Assembly: GCF_000226115.1 (NCBI RefSeq)
Contig: NC_016457.1
Span: forward strand, 8,680,001-8,744,000
DNA: 64,000 bases
Reading direction: 5' to 3'
DNA from: Thermothielavioides terrestris NRRL 8126
Lineage: Eukaryota; Ascomycota; Sordariomycetes; Sordariales; Chaetomiaceae
The notes beneath the pieces are model-generated. The model saw only the letters and a program-made list of their open reading frames with translations. It ran no database searches and was not told where the DNA came from. The translations under genes were made by a program, and so were the position numbers. Positions within the stretch are counted from its first letter, which is position 1. Each line of letters opens with the position of its first letter. Below are positions 42,443 through 52,549 of this stretch, piece after piece.

Positions 42443-43684
42443 CGAGAGCCCAAACGCCAGGGTGCGCTAGCTCCGCATGGGAAACGACTTCTAAGAACTT
42501 CGGCAAACCACATTTGAGGACATTCTGACGGCGACGGCGTTTTTGACGCGGTGGGCAGGAGCACTTGCGCGCACCACCCAACCGGCTGTCCGCCAGACGC
42601 GTTACGAAGACAGCGACATGGAGTTGAGGCATGATACATTGAGATACCCTCTTATACCGCTCCGGTCATCTTATCCTTTTCCCCATCCCATTTTGTCCTT
42701 ATACTTTTTTTCATTTCTCTTCGCTTTCTTTCGCTTTTCTCATTCTCTTTCATGTGCCCCGCCTCCATCAGCACTGTGGGAGTGGGATAACTGAGACTAC
42801 AATTGTCTCATTTTCACTGAGAAATGCTTACTGGGATCCATAGCATATAGAGAGCGATGGTTGACAGCCCGACGCTCTCGTGTCGAAGCTGTTGACCATC
42901 TGCAGCCACAGCGCGTCCGAGGCTCGTCCGTTACCGGCATGCGCTCATCGCATGGGCCAAGTTTGGCTGTCAATCAAACAACACTTTCCGTTTTATTCAG
43001 TCACCCTCTTCATTCGTTTCGTGAACTAACTGTACAGGCGCTTGGGATCCGTCAGCAGCGGGAGGCTTGGGTCTTCCTGGCCAGCCTCCCGAGCGATACC
43101 ACTGATCATTTGGCAGGATGAGGAACATATGCTCGTTCTCAGCAGAGAGCGTCGCCCACGAAGCTTCTTCAAGACACCGAGAGTGCTTGGATTCACAGGC
43201 ACTTTCATCATCCTTTTCTCACTGCATGCTGGGCCTTTAGGTTCTGCAGCGGAGAGGATTGGCGCGAGATCAAAGATTATGGCTATCCATTTGCCTGATA
43301 TGCAGTTTTAAAGGGATTAGGCGGCATGAGTACTTCTATTGACTTGTAATTGAGTGCTGGGATCGACAAAAGCGCAAGGCCATGCCGTCCAGCTCTAACC
43401 ATGGTGGGAGAATTCTGGCGGGTATCTAGACTTGGTTTGTTTCTCGGCGGGTTCTACGACACACAATCGCCTTTGGCCTCTGTCACCTCGTTTACTTCGC
43501 ATATCACAGATCGGTTCATAAACCCCGCAGAACGGGGTAATGTGGTCACTATTGGCACTGCAGCTCTAGTTTACAATCCTACTAGAGCTCGATCGCTCCC
43601 CCTCCTCCAGTCAGCTTTCCTACTCAAGTAAGCTTTCCAATGTGACCACCCTCCACATGGTTCATCAAGCATCTTGTGCTTGAT
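42443..43684. other. Convergent intergenic region
   Basis: About 1.24 kb between converging genes. There is a T/C-rich stretch at 42660-42760. No motif-bearing open frame; a small unconvincing one lies at 43350-43631. Confidence 0.45.
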
Positions 43685-45875
43685 TCAAGATCCGGGCGCG
43701 GCTGTGGCCGCGGTCGTAGGCTCCGCCTTCTTCTCCGCCTCTGCAGCCGAGGCGGCAGCAGCCTGCCCGCCCAAGGGGACGGACACCTAATCATCTGGTT
43801 AGCACAACACTAGCCCTCTCTGTAGGTCATGTCCTTTCAGCGAGACTCACCTTGAGGTGGCCAGCCTCGATCTCCCGCTGGAGCTCGTCCAGACGGCTGG
43901 TCTTCTTGTGCGCCTTCCACGCCGGTCGGCCCGAGTCGAAGACCTCATCCATCTCCTCGAGCGTGTAGCCCTTGGTCTCGGGCGCGAACAGCGTCATGTG
44001 GATGAAGGCCGCAGCATTGAAAGCGCCGAAGATGTAGTACATCTTGTAGTTGATGTTCCAGAGCCTGTGTTTTTGTGCGAAGAACCCAAAGTCAGCCTTC
44101 GGTTACGGTGCACCGGGGTCCTACCCCGGGGGGACATTAATGGGTGAAAACTCACAGCGGCGGCACGGCAAAGGCGAGCACCATGTTCCAGAACCAGTTG
44201 GACGCGGTCGAAAGGGAGACGGCCTTGGCGCGGACCCGGCTCGGGTAGATCTCGGCCGGGTAGGTCCACGAGACGGGGCCCCAGGTCGTGGCGAAGGTGG
44301 CAACGAAGAGGTAGGAGCACGCGACGATGGCGGACGAGACGGGCCGGTTGTTGAGCACGATCCACGTGATGTCGCTATTGTCCGCGTTGCGCGTCTGGTC
44401 CGTGTTCGGCTGGCCGTAGTATTGCTGGAGTGCACCTGTGAAAGAAAGAAGAACGCAGGTTAATATGGTGTGATGAGGAGAGCGCCGGCATGAGGTGAGC
44501 CGGCTTTGTTAGGAACTTACCAGAGATGAAGAGCCAGGTCATCATGCCGAAGGAGCCCAGGATCAGAGAAGGCCGGCGGCCCCATTTGTCCAGGAAGATG
44601 ATGGCGGGCAGCGTCAGGGCGACGTTGATCACATACTGAATCGAGGCTGTCGCAAGGGGCGAAGCAATCTGGGCGCCCTCCATGATGTAGACAATGTAGT
44701 ACCTGGGTTGGGGTTAGTGCGAATGGTTCACCCGTGTCCGGCTTAGGGTTGACGATATTCATCGGGTCTTACATCATGATGTTCATGCCACAAAGTTGAG
44801 ACCACCTAGTGCGACCGAGTCAGCGGAGTTTGTTTTGTCAATTACTGTTCAACGCAAGGCCCAACTCACATTTGAATGCTCATTCCCAGCACCACGCGCT
44901 TCAGCATCCGCGGCGAGACAAGCACCTTGAGGGACGACGTAGCCTGCTCTCGCTCAAAGCGCAGGGCCTCCTCGATTTCCTGGTACTGCGCAAGCACCTT
45001 GGGGTGGTTCAAATCGCCCTTGCCGTGGAGCCTGGCGAGCACCTCCAGGGCCTCCTCCCATCGATCCTTGGACGCGAGCCATCGAGGGCTGTACGGGAAG
45101 AAGAAAAGGCCGACGAGGAGAATGAAGGCCGGCACCATCTGGACGCCCCAGGGGATGCGGAAGGCAGCAGTCGGCTGGTTCGGGTCCTTGGAGCCGCCGC
45201 CGATGCCCTCAGCCGCGCCGAATTGGATGAAGTACTGGCTGCGATCGAAGTTAGCAATCCGAAAACCACAGTAGACGGGAGGCTGGCGTAATTATGCGTA
45301 CATCAAGATTCCCCAGGTGATAGCCCACTGCTGCAGCGAGACGACACGACCACGGATCTCCTTGGGGGCAATCTCGGCCTGGTAGACGGGAACAATCGAA
45401 GAGGCAATACCGACGCACAGGCCGCAGATGACCCTGCCCACGCAGAGCATGGCGACATTCTGGGCGGCCGTCATCAGGATCGAGCCGATGATCCACAGGA
45501 CGCACGAGATCTGGAGAGCGACTTTGCGAGAGTACTTGTCGGCAATAAAGGACGACATCAGCGAGCCGACCAGGCTGCCGGCCGGCATGGCAGCGGTGAT
45601 ACCACCCTGGGCATACGAGACCGGATTGTTGAAGTAGCGCTTGTAGGCCTGGGTGCCGAGCACGCCCGACATGGAGCTGATGTCGAAGCCAAAGAGGCCA
45701 CCGCCTGCCAGGAGGAAGAGACGCGACCGATTAGTAGTGCTCGTGTTTTCGACGCGACCAAGAGGGGAGGGGCCTCCAGCATCGCGGACGTGGCCCTTCT
45801 CTGCAAAGCCGACTTACCAATGGCGGAGAAGCCGCAAATGAAATAAACGTTGCTGGCCTGGTACATGGCGGGCAA
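43685..45875 (-). CDS. MFS hexose transporter
   Basis: Sugar porter, 546 residues, eight exons: 45818-45875, 45302-45704, 44870-45238, 44773-44805 (33 nt), 44521-44702, 44156-44435, 43851-44064 and 43685-43786. All introns (63-113 bp) are GT-AG and phases agree. Signatures: GGGLFGFDISSMSG (TM1), DKYSRKVALQISC, GRVICGLCVGIASSIVPVYQ (TM4), IRGRVVSLQQWAITWGI (TM5), PYSPRWLASKDRWEEAL after TM6, WSQLCGMNIMMYYIVYIM (TM7), DKWGRRPSL, TWGPVSWTYPAEIYPSRVR (TM10) and PETKGYTLEEMDEVF. The QxxGxNxxxYY-type TM7 motif and the extended C-terminal tail (Ala/Glu-rich) fit fungal glucose/hexose transporters such as the high-affinity types. An alternative start at 45866 would drop three residues. Active at the plasma membrane; exact sugar unknown. 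Confidence 0.93.
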
Positions 45876-48062
45876 CGATTGTTCCTCAACGGAACGGCGT
45901 ACAGATGGGCGTCGTCAAAGCGACTGAATATGGTGATAGCCGAAGGAAGCCAACGCAAATAACACTGCACGATAACGCCTGAGCAAAGAAGATGATGTTG
46001 TGTTTGGTGTGTTCTGGTCTGAGAGGAAGGTGAGGTGAAGCGAACTTCGGGTACGAGAAGAACGCGAGGGATGGAGGGATGGAGGGAGGAACCGATGCGG
46101 CTGTACTTTTTATTTTAAATAAATTTTGAACAATGGCAGGCAAACACGCCTCTTCACTACACTACACAGTACAGAAAAGAACAATCGACCTGCGCGCCAT
46201 CCCGTGCCGGGCGCGCCTTGACCTTGGCGAAACATCGGAGAGAAGAAGGATTTTGTGTGGCCCAGGGTCGCCGCCGCGGCGCATCGCCGTCCATCATTTC
46301 CCGACGTGGAACGACATCATGGATGGATTGCAGGGTTGCACGACATAAGGTCACACTCTCCAGCTCGAGGGTTGCAAAAGGAGTGCGGAGTGACCTTAGC
46401 ATGACAGCAACTGGCCAGCCCAGCTTGTTGGCGGTTTCTTGCTGCATACGAGAACCAAGTCACGGCTGAAAGTTGGTTGAACGAGTCATGGATCGGCAAA
46501 CAGGTTCCCGGAAGCCAACCACGGCCCGGCTTCTTGCGGAGGGAACGTAGCAAACACTGGCGGGGATGGGGAGGCTGCCATCTTCACAGCCTGACGCCGG
46601 CAATATCGCCAGTTGGGAGGTCGGTATAACTGCACAAAAACGGCTTGTCGGCCGAGGTGCAAAGTGGCCGGCACTTCTCCTTGCGGGGGTGGGGGCTCAT
46701 GTGCGGAATACACTAGGTCAGAACGGTCAGAACACGGGAACGCGCAGCCATGCCATTCCAACTCCCGCTGCGGCAGGCTCGCCAGTCGTGTTCACGCCAG
46801 CAATGCTAGAACTTGGCCATGAAAGCTCGCGGCCCGACTCGTTCTCGAAGTCTTGGTCTTCCCCAAAGCCAAGCTCCATGGATGGTTGCATGCCCCACCC
46901 GGAGCAGCCTCCATCTGCCCATTCACATGCCGTTCCAGGAAGGAGCCAAAATTATGTGGCGTCCCCGCCCTGCTTTATTATGGAAACTCGCGTGCATCAC
47001 AGGTGCCTGGACGTCTTCGCGGGGCGTAAGACATTGGGGAAGTTCTCCCGCCTGACGCCCCGGGCAACGCAGCGCAACCAAGGTAACATCAAGACGCCAA
47101 GGTCGTATCAAGTCCGAGTCAAAATGTCGGCAGCCGTCAGCCTTGGTGCTCTGCGAGCAAGGTGTGCAACATATAGCCCAGCAACAGCACCAAGATCAAT
47201 TACACAGTGCGCCTGCCGAGTGCGGGCTGTCGGTGCTCCAAAATCAGTGACATACCACGCCCAGAGTAGATCAATGTCTTCCAATCCAGATGGCGCGGTG
47301 ACATGGAATGGCTCGAGTCTCTCATGACTCTCAATGCGCAGGACACACAACGCGCGGGGCATGGGTTGGCCGCGTGAATCCTCCAAGACCGCAGCAGTGC
47401 GCAATGAAGGAGCAATATCGGCAGAGGCCCGGCCGTTTATTGGGTTGTTTCAGTCCCGCCGAACGTCTACCGTCGTCCACGCTCGGGTGCAGGGATTGCT
47501 CCGGATCGAATTAGAAAACCAGCAAATAGCATGACGGAAAGTGCGGCCGAAGCAGCGCCGTTACAGCCAGTGATCGATCGCAGTCCCGAAGTGCTAGCGC
47601 CAACCCCAGCTCATTCAGGCAACTTCCCCGCTTTGCAAGGCGGGGAGCAAGGGCCGTGTGGGGCAGGCCACTCCGCTGCGTTCCCCACGTGAGAACTGGA
47701 GCAAGACCCCTCTGAAATTCTCCGTGTTCTTGCCGGGAGTCTCCACACGCTGCGCTCGTGTCACGTTCTTCTCGCAGCCCATGCGGCCGGCCGGAGGTCT
47801 GGGGGCCGGGCTCGGCCGAGCTCCGGTCATCGGCTCCGGTGTGCGGTGCGGGGCATGCCTGTGCCCGTGGATGTGTTATGGACTTACGGTATTTTTACAT
47901 ACATAGCACAGTTGCAAATGGCGCCAATAAGCCACTTCATTTATCTTGGATTGAGATTTTCGGGTGCTGAGCGATTACGTTGACTTGGCTGTTGATGTCG
48001 GTTGAACTCGACATACAGCTTGTGATGAGCACATTCACCTGCCACCAGATGCACGACGCACC
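45876..48062. other. Long divergent intergenic region
   Basis: About 2.2 kb between the starts of the hexose transporter and the beta-mannosidase, both sugar-use genes. TATTTTAAATAAA lies near 46107-46122, about 240 bp upstream of the hexose transporter. Overlapping open frames in 46560-47840 have no family features. A shared regulatory region is possible but no operator can be assigned by eye. Confidence 0.45.
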
Positions 48063-50708
48063 ATGACCCTTCATAGCGTCCACACTCTTTCCACCGGGTG
48101 GGAGTTCAAGTGCGACACGGACGAGAAATGGCTCCCCGTCGCAGAGGTTCCCACCAACGTACACATCGACCTGATGCACCATGGCCTGATACCGGACCCG
48201 TTCGAAGACACGAAAGAGCTGGAAGTCTCCTGGGTCGCCGAGCGGACGTGGCATTACCGGACAACATTCCCTACCCCGAGCGACGCGAGGACCAATGGGG
48301 CAAACATTGATTTGGTGTTTGAAGGGCTCGACACGTTTGCGACGGTGACGGTCAATGACAGAGTCGTACTCGAGTGCGACAACATGTTTGTTGAGCACCG
48401 AGTCAGCGTCGGCGAGCTTCTGGCCGCTGAGACTGAGGCGGAAAACACGCTGGAGATTGTGTTTGCGCCCGCGCGCCGTCGAGGTCTCGAGATCGTCGCA
48501 GCTCACCCAGAGCACGATTTCATCGTCCATCAAACCGAGGTCAGTCGGGGACCCGTTAGAAAGGCCCAGTGCCATTGGGGCTGGGATTGGGGCCCGATAC
48601 TGCTGACCTGCGGGCCGTGGAAGCCTGTGAAGCTGGAGACGTATGTCAGCAGGATCCAAGACACTCGGGTGAACTACGACATTCACATCAGTCAGGGAGC
48701 ACAACCCGTGGTCGAGGCTACCGTCCATGCCGATGTTCTTGGTCCAGCGGCAGAGGTTGTCGTCGAGCTGATCATGCCAGGCGAAAGAGTGGTGACTCTG
48801 AGGGACCGCAACGGTGATGTCCCTGGTGGTGCGTCGTCATGGAGCTACACATCCGCGAAGCTTAGCATCGAGGATCCACCGCTATGGTGGCCCCGAGGTT
48901 ACGGCCCGCAACACCTGTGCCAGCTGCGGGTGCGAAGCATTGCCGGCGATGGCGTCACCATTCTTGCGGAAGCACAGCAGGCCGTGGGCTTCCGCAAGGT
49001 TGAGCTGATACAAGAGGAAGACCAATTTGGCAGAAGCTTCTTCTTCCGCATCAACGGGGTGGACGTCTTCTCTGGCGGCTCCTGCTGGATCCCAGCCGAC
49101 AGTTTCCTTCCCCACATCTCCAACCAGCGGTACCGGGACTGGATCGAGCTCCTTGCCGAGGGAAATCAAAACATGGTGAGGGTCTGGGGAGGCGGCATCT
49201 ACGAGTCCGACGCTTTCTACGCTGCCTGCGACGAGCTGGGCATCCTGGTGTGGCAGGACTTCATGTTCGCCTGCGCCTCATACCCAACCTACCCCGACTT
49301 CCTCGCCTCTGTCACGACAGAAGCGCAGCAGAACGTCCGCCGCCTTCGTCACCATCCCTCAATCGTCCTCTGGTGCGGAAACAACGAGGACTACCAGCTC
49401 ATCGAGCGCTACAACCTCGAGTACAACTTCGAGTCGGACAAGGACCCGCTGTCCTGGCTCAAATCCACCTTTCCGGCACGCTACATCTACGAATACCTCC
49501 TGCCCAACATCGTCAAAGCGGAGTCGCCCTCGGCGATCTACCACCCCGGCAGCCCCTGGGGCAACGGCACCAGCACAACCCTCAAGGTCGACCCCACAGT
49601 CGGCGACGTGCACCAGTGGGACCTGTGGAACGGCGAGGCCAGGCCGTGGCAGCAGCTGCCGCAGATGGGCGGGCGGTTCGTCAGCGAATTCGGCATGGTG
49701 GCCTACCCGCACGCCGACAGCCTTGAGCGGTTCGTCACGGACCCGGCGGAGCGATACGCAGGCAGCCGCACGATGGACTTCCACAACAAAGCCGTCGTGC
49801 ACGAGCGCAGGCTGCTCGCGTACGTGGGCGAGAACTTCCGCACCGAGTGGGCGGCGGCGGGCGGCCTGGCCGCGTTCGCGCACCTGACGCAGGTCCTGCA
49901 GGCGGACGCGCTCGCCGCCGGGTACCGGGCCTGGCGGCGGCAGTGGGGCAGCCGCCAGGGGGACGGCGGCGGTGCCCGCCGCTGCGGCGGCGTGCTGGTC
50001 TGGCAGCTGAACGACTGCTGGCCCGCCGTGTCGTGGGCCATCGCGGACTACTACCTGGTCAAGAAGCCGGCCTACTACGCCATCAAGAGGGCCCTGGCGC
50101 CGCTCGCCGTCGGGGTGTCGCGCAAGTTCCATGACTGGACGACGCGGCCCGCGGACGAGCTCTGGAGGAGGAACACGGGCCATGTTGACCCGAGGAGGGC
50201 GTTGACAGATATCCGGTTTGATGTTTGGGTTGTCAGCTCGAGGTTGGAGAGCGTGCGCGGGAAGGTGAGAGTGAGATTCGTCTCGGTCAGGACCGGGCAG
50301 GAGGTGAGGCAAAGCATTGAGAAAGAGGTGGAAGTGCAGCCGAATGGTTGCACCGAGGTGCTGGAGGGGTGTGAATTTGATTGGGGCGAGGCAGTGGTGC
50401 CGGAGCCGGAGCACTTTGTGATTTACGCCTCGCTATGGCTGGATGGTGCTCAGGTGAGCAGCGACACCTCTTGGCCAGATCCCATCAAATACCTTGACTT
50501 TCCGGACCGCGGCGTCGAGGTCAAACGCGTCGGTCAGGGGCTGGTGGAAGTCACAGCCAAGAGACCGGTCAAAGGATTCGTTTTCTCCGAGAGAAGCGGC
50601 GTCCACCTCGACGACAACGGATTTGATCTTATCCCTCAAGAAGAGCCAAAAGTTGTGCGGTTTGAGGGCACCACGGAGGAGCTGGCATGGACATTTGTTG
50701 GTCGTTGA
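48063..50708 (+). CDS. Beta-mannosidase, glycoside hydrolase family 2
   Basis: Intracellular-type GH2 beta-mannosidase (subfamily B type), 881 residues, single exon, from ATG 48063 (cgcaccATGa). The N-terminus has no signal peptide, so it is likely cytosolic. The sugar-binding domain includes GWEFKCDTDEKWLPVAEVPT and VHIDLMHHGLIPDPFEDTKE. Then come the Ig-like domain and the TIM barrel. The barrel contains HWGWDWGPILLTCG, FRINGVDVFSGGSCWIPADS, NMVRVWGGGIYESDAFYAAC and LVWQDFMFACASYPTYPDF. Proposed acid/base Glu442 sits in WCGNNEDYQ, and the nucleophile Glu542 in FVSEFGMVAYPH. The enzyme removes terminal beta-mannose from short manno-oligosaccharides taken up from mannan. It lies next to a hexose transporter, though on the opposite strand. 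Confidence 0.94.
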   Translation: MTLHSVHTLSTGWEFKCDTDEKWLPVAEVPTNVHIDLMHHGLIPDPFEDTKELEVSWVAERTWHYRTTFPTPSDARTNGANIDLVFEGLDTFATVTVNDRVVLECDNMFVEHRVSVGELLAAETEAENTLEIVFAPARRRGLEIVAAHPEHDFIVHQTEVSRGPVRKAQCHWGWDWGPILLTCGPWKPVKLETYVSRIQDTRVNYDIHISQGAQPVVEATVHADVLGPAAEVVVELIMPGERVVTLRDRNGDVPGGASSWSYTSAKLSIEDPPLWWPRGYGPQHLCQLRVRSIAGDGVTILAEAQQAVGFRKVELIQEEDQFGRSFFFRINGVDVFSGGSCWIPADSFLPHISNQRYRDWIELLAEGNQNMVRVWGGGIYESDAFYAACDELGILVWQDFMFACASYPTYPDFLASVTTEAQQNVRRLRHHPSIVLWCGNNEDYQLIERYNLEYNFESDKDPLSWLKSTFPARYIYEYLLPNIVKAESPSAIYHPGSPWGNGTSTTLKVDPTVGDVHQWDLWNGEARPWQQLPQMGGRFVSEFGMVAYPHADSLERFVTDPAERYAGSRTMDFHNKAVVHERRLLAYVGENFRTEWAAAGGLAAFAHLTQVLQADALAAGYRAWRRQWGSRQGDGGGARRCGGVLVWQLNDCWPAVSWAIADYYLVKKPAYYAIKRALAPLAVGVSRKFHDWTTRPADELWRRNTGHVDPRRALTDIRFDVWVVSSRLESVRGKVRVRFVSVRTGQEVRQSIEKEVEVQPNGCTEVLEGCEFDWGEAVVPEPEHFVIYASLWLDGAQVSSDTSWPDPIKYLDFPDRGVEVKRVGQGLVEVTAKRPVKGFVFSERSGVHLDDNGFDLIPQEEPKVVRFEGTTEELAWTFVGR

Positions 50709-50830
50709 TGGCACTGCTATTGCACCCTACCGCATTATTACTTGCAAGCATGAGGGCACCATTCAGCGAAGTCAGAACGAGGAGTCTCCATTCAGCAATG
50801 TCCCAGCCTAACTCGTCACACCAACCGCAC

Positions 50831-52004
50831 CTACGAATGTCCTTGGATCGGCTTAGGTTGATAGAGCTCCTCGAGGTACTTCTCTTCTTCTTCGGTCAGT
50901 ACCTTCCCCCTCGCCGCAATCGCTTCTTCCAACCTCTGAACGCTGCTGAAGCCAATGATGGGACTTGTGACCCGCTTATTGATCCAAGCCAGAGCAACAT
51001 GGGAAATCTGTTGAAGTCGTCAGGATCGCTGTCACGAAAGGGAAGTCGGGAGCCCACTCAGGGCTTCCTCGAGCGAGCGAAAGGAGTATAGGACTCACCG
51101 GCCACTCATGCTTGTCCGCGAGCTCCACGACCCGCTTGATGATGGTCAGGTCTGGCTCGACCGTGCCGTGCGAGCCAGGCTGGTTCTGCTTCTCTCCCTG
51201 ACTGCGAGGTGTCGTGCCGAACTGCTCCGGCCGGCGAGCCAGGTGTCCCCTGCAGAGCGGCGCCCACGGGATCAGCCCCACGCCGGTGTCGTTGCAGAAG
51301 CGGTTCATCTCGCGCTCCTCCTCGCGGTAGAGGAGGTTGTAGTGGTTCTGCATGCTGATGAACTTGGTCCAGCCGTTGCGCTCGGCGCAGAACTGCATGC
51401 GCGCGAACTCGGTCGCCCACATGCTGCTGGCGCCGATGTAGCGCACCTTGCCCGACTGGACGAGATCGTGCAGCGCCTTCATGGTCTCCTCGATGGGCGT
51501 GTTCCGGTCGAAGCGATGGATCTGCAGGAGGTCGATGTAGGGCGTGTCGAGCCTCTTGAGAGACGCCTCGACCTGGTTGAAGATGGCGGCCCGTGACAGG
51601 CCGAACTGGTTGATGTAGTCCTTGGACTGGGCGAGCTGGTCACGGACAAAAAAACCGCGCAGCTCGGGCTCCTCCCCGACAGCGAAGTAACACTTGGTCA
51701 TGATCACAACCTTCTCCCGGGGGATGTTGTATTTCTTGAGCGCCTTGCCGACGATGATCTCGGACGCGCCGTTCGAATACGCGTTGGCCGTGTCCCATGT
51801 GTTGAGACCTCTGTCATAGGCGGCCTTCAGCAGCGGGAGCGCTTCCTCCTCGCCAATGGCCCAGTCAAGCGTCCTGGGGTCGCCGAAGCTCATGCACCCA
51901 AAGATGGGCACCGAAATGCGGAGGCCGCTGTTTCCCAGCCGACGGTACTCGCATTTGGAGTTTTCGATCGACTGCTTGAGGCCGGGCGTAATGAACTGCG
52001 CCAT
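50831..52004 (-). CDS. Aldo/keto reductase
   Basis: NADP(H)-dependent oxidoreductase of the AKR superfamily, 360 residues, two exons: 51099-52004 and 50831-51007, with a 91-bp GT-AG intron at 51008-51098. The barrel signatures are clear: [19 protein letters not shown] near the start, [15 protein letters not shown] with Asp71 and Tyr76, VVIMTKCY with Lys104, and [11 protein letters not shown] with His163. This completes the Asp-Tyr-Lys-His tetrad. [17 protein letters not shown] and [13 protein letters not shown] follow. The C-terminus ends [10 protein letters not shown]. It resembles the fungal versicolorin/voltage-channel-beta-like AKR group often seen in secondary metabolism and aryl-alcohol metabolism. 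It lies about 550 bp from the ABC transporter start of transcript end and is on the same strand as it. Substrate unknown. Confidence 0.92.
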
Positions 52005-52549
52005 GGCTTCAGGAGTGACTAGTCAAGTGCTGGGATTTCTGTGTGAGAGGCTTCGCTCGGAGTGCTGCCAAGTATTCCGCAACAAGGCAATACGGGGGAG
52101 TCAGTTCAGTCGACGTCGCTGGTTTATAGCGCAATGCGAGGGGGAACACATCATTACTAATGACCCCTTTCAATCCCCGTTTTTATGTTACAGCCAGAGC
52201 TACCCCGCAGCGGGGATAAAGGGATTTAAGGCTCGAGTATATCCGTACCTATGTGCACTGGACATTCGCCGTTGACCGGCTTGCCTTGAGCAAGCAAGAT
52301 GTGGAGCTTCATGCGCGGGCCGGGCTCCGATTTCCGAAGCCGGGTGACGCAGAGCGAAACAGAACTTGGTCGTGTGGGGACCACTGTGTACGTCCATGTT
52401 GAACACAGAAGGCGGGCGGGCAACGAATTTCAAATGGGGAAGAGCATGGGGATGAAGACCACAAGGAGCATGGACAGCTGGATTGTGTGACTGATCCTCC
52501 CCGTCTGTCCCTAACAGCGTCAGGCATGGACTCTAGGTACGGCAGCAGC
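52005..52549. other. Intergenic region
   Basis: About 545 bp upstream of the aldo/keto reductase. A TATAAA (minus strand) lies at about 52121-52127, some 120 bp upstream of the reductase start. No other gene seen. Confidence 0.5.

Noticed and set aside
49359..50414. 351-codon minus-strand open frame
   Set aside because: Antisense shadow of the beta-mannosidase.
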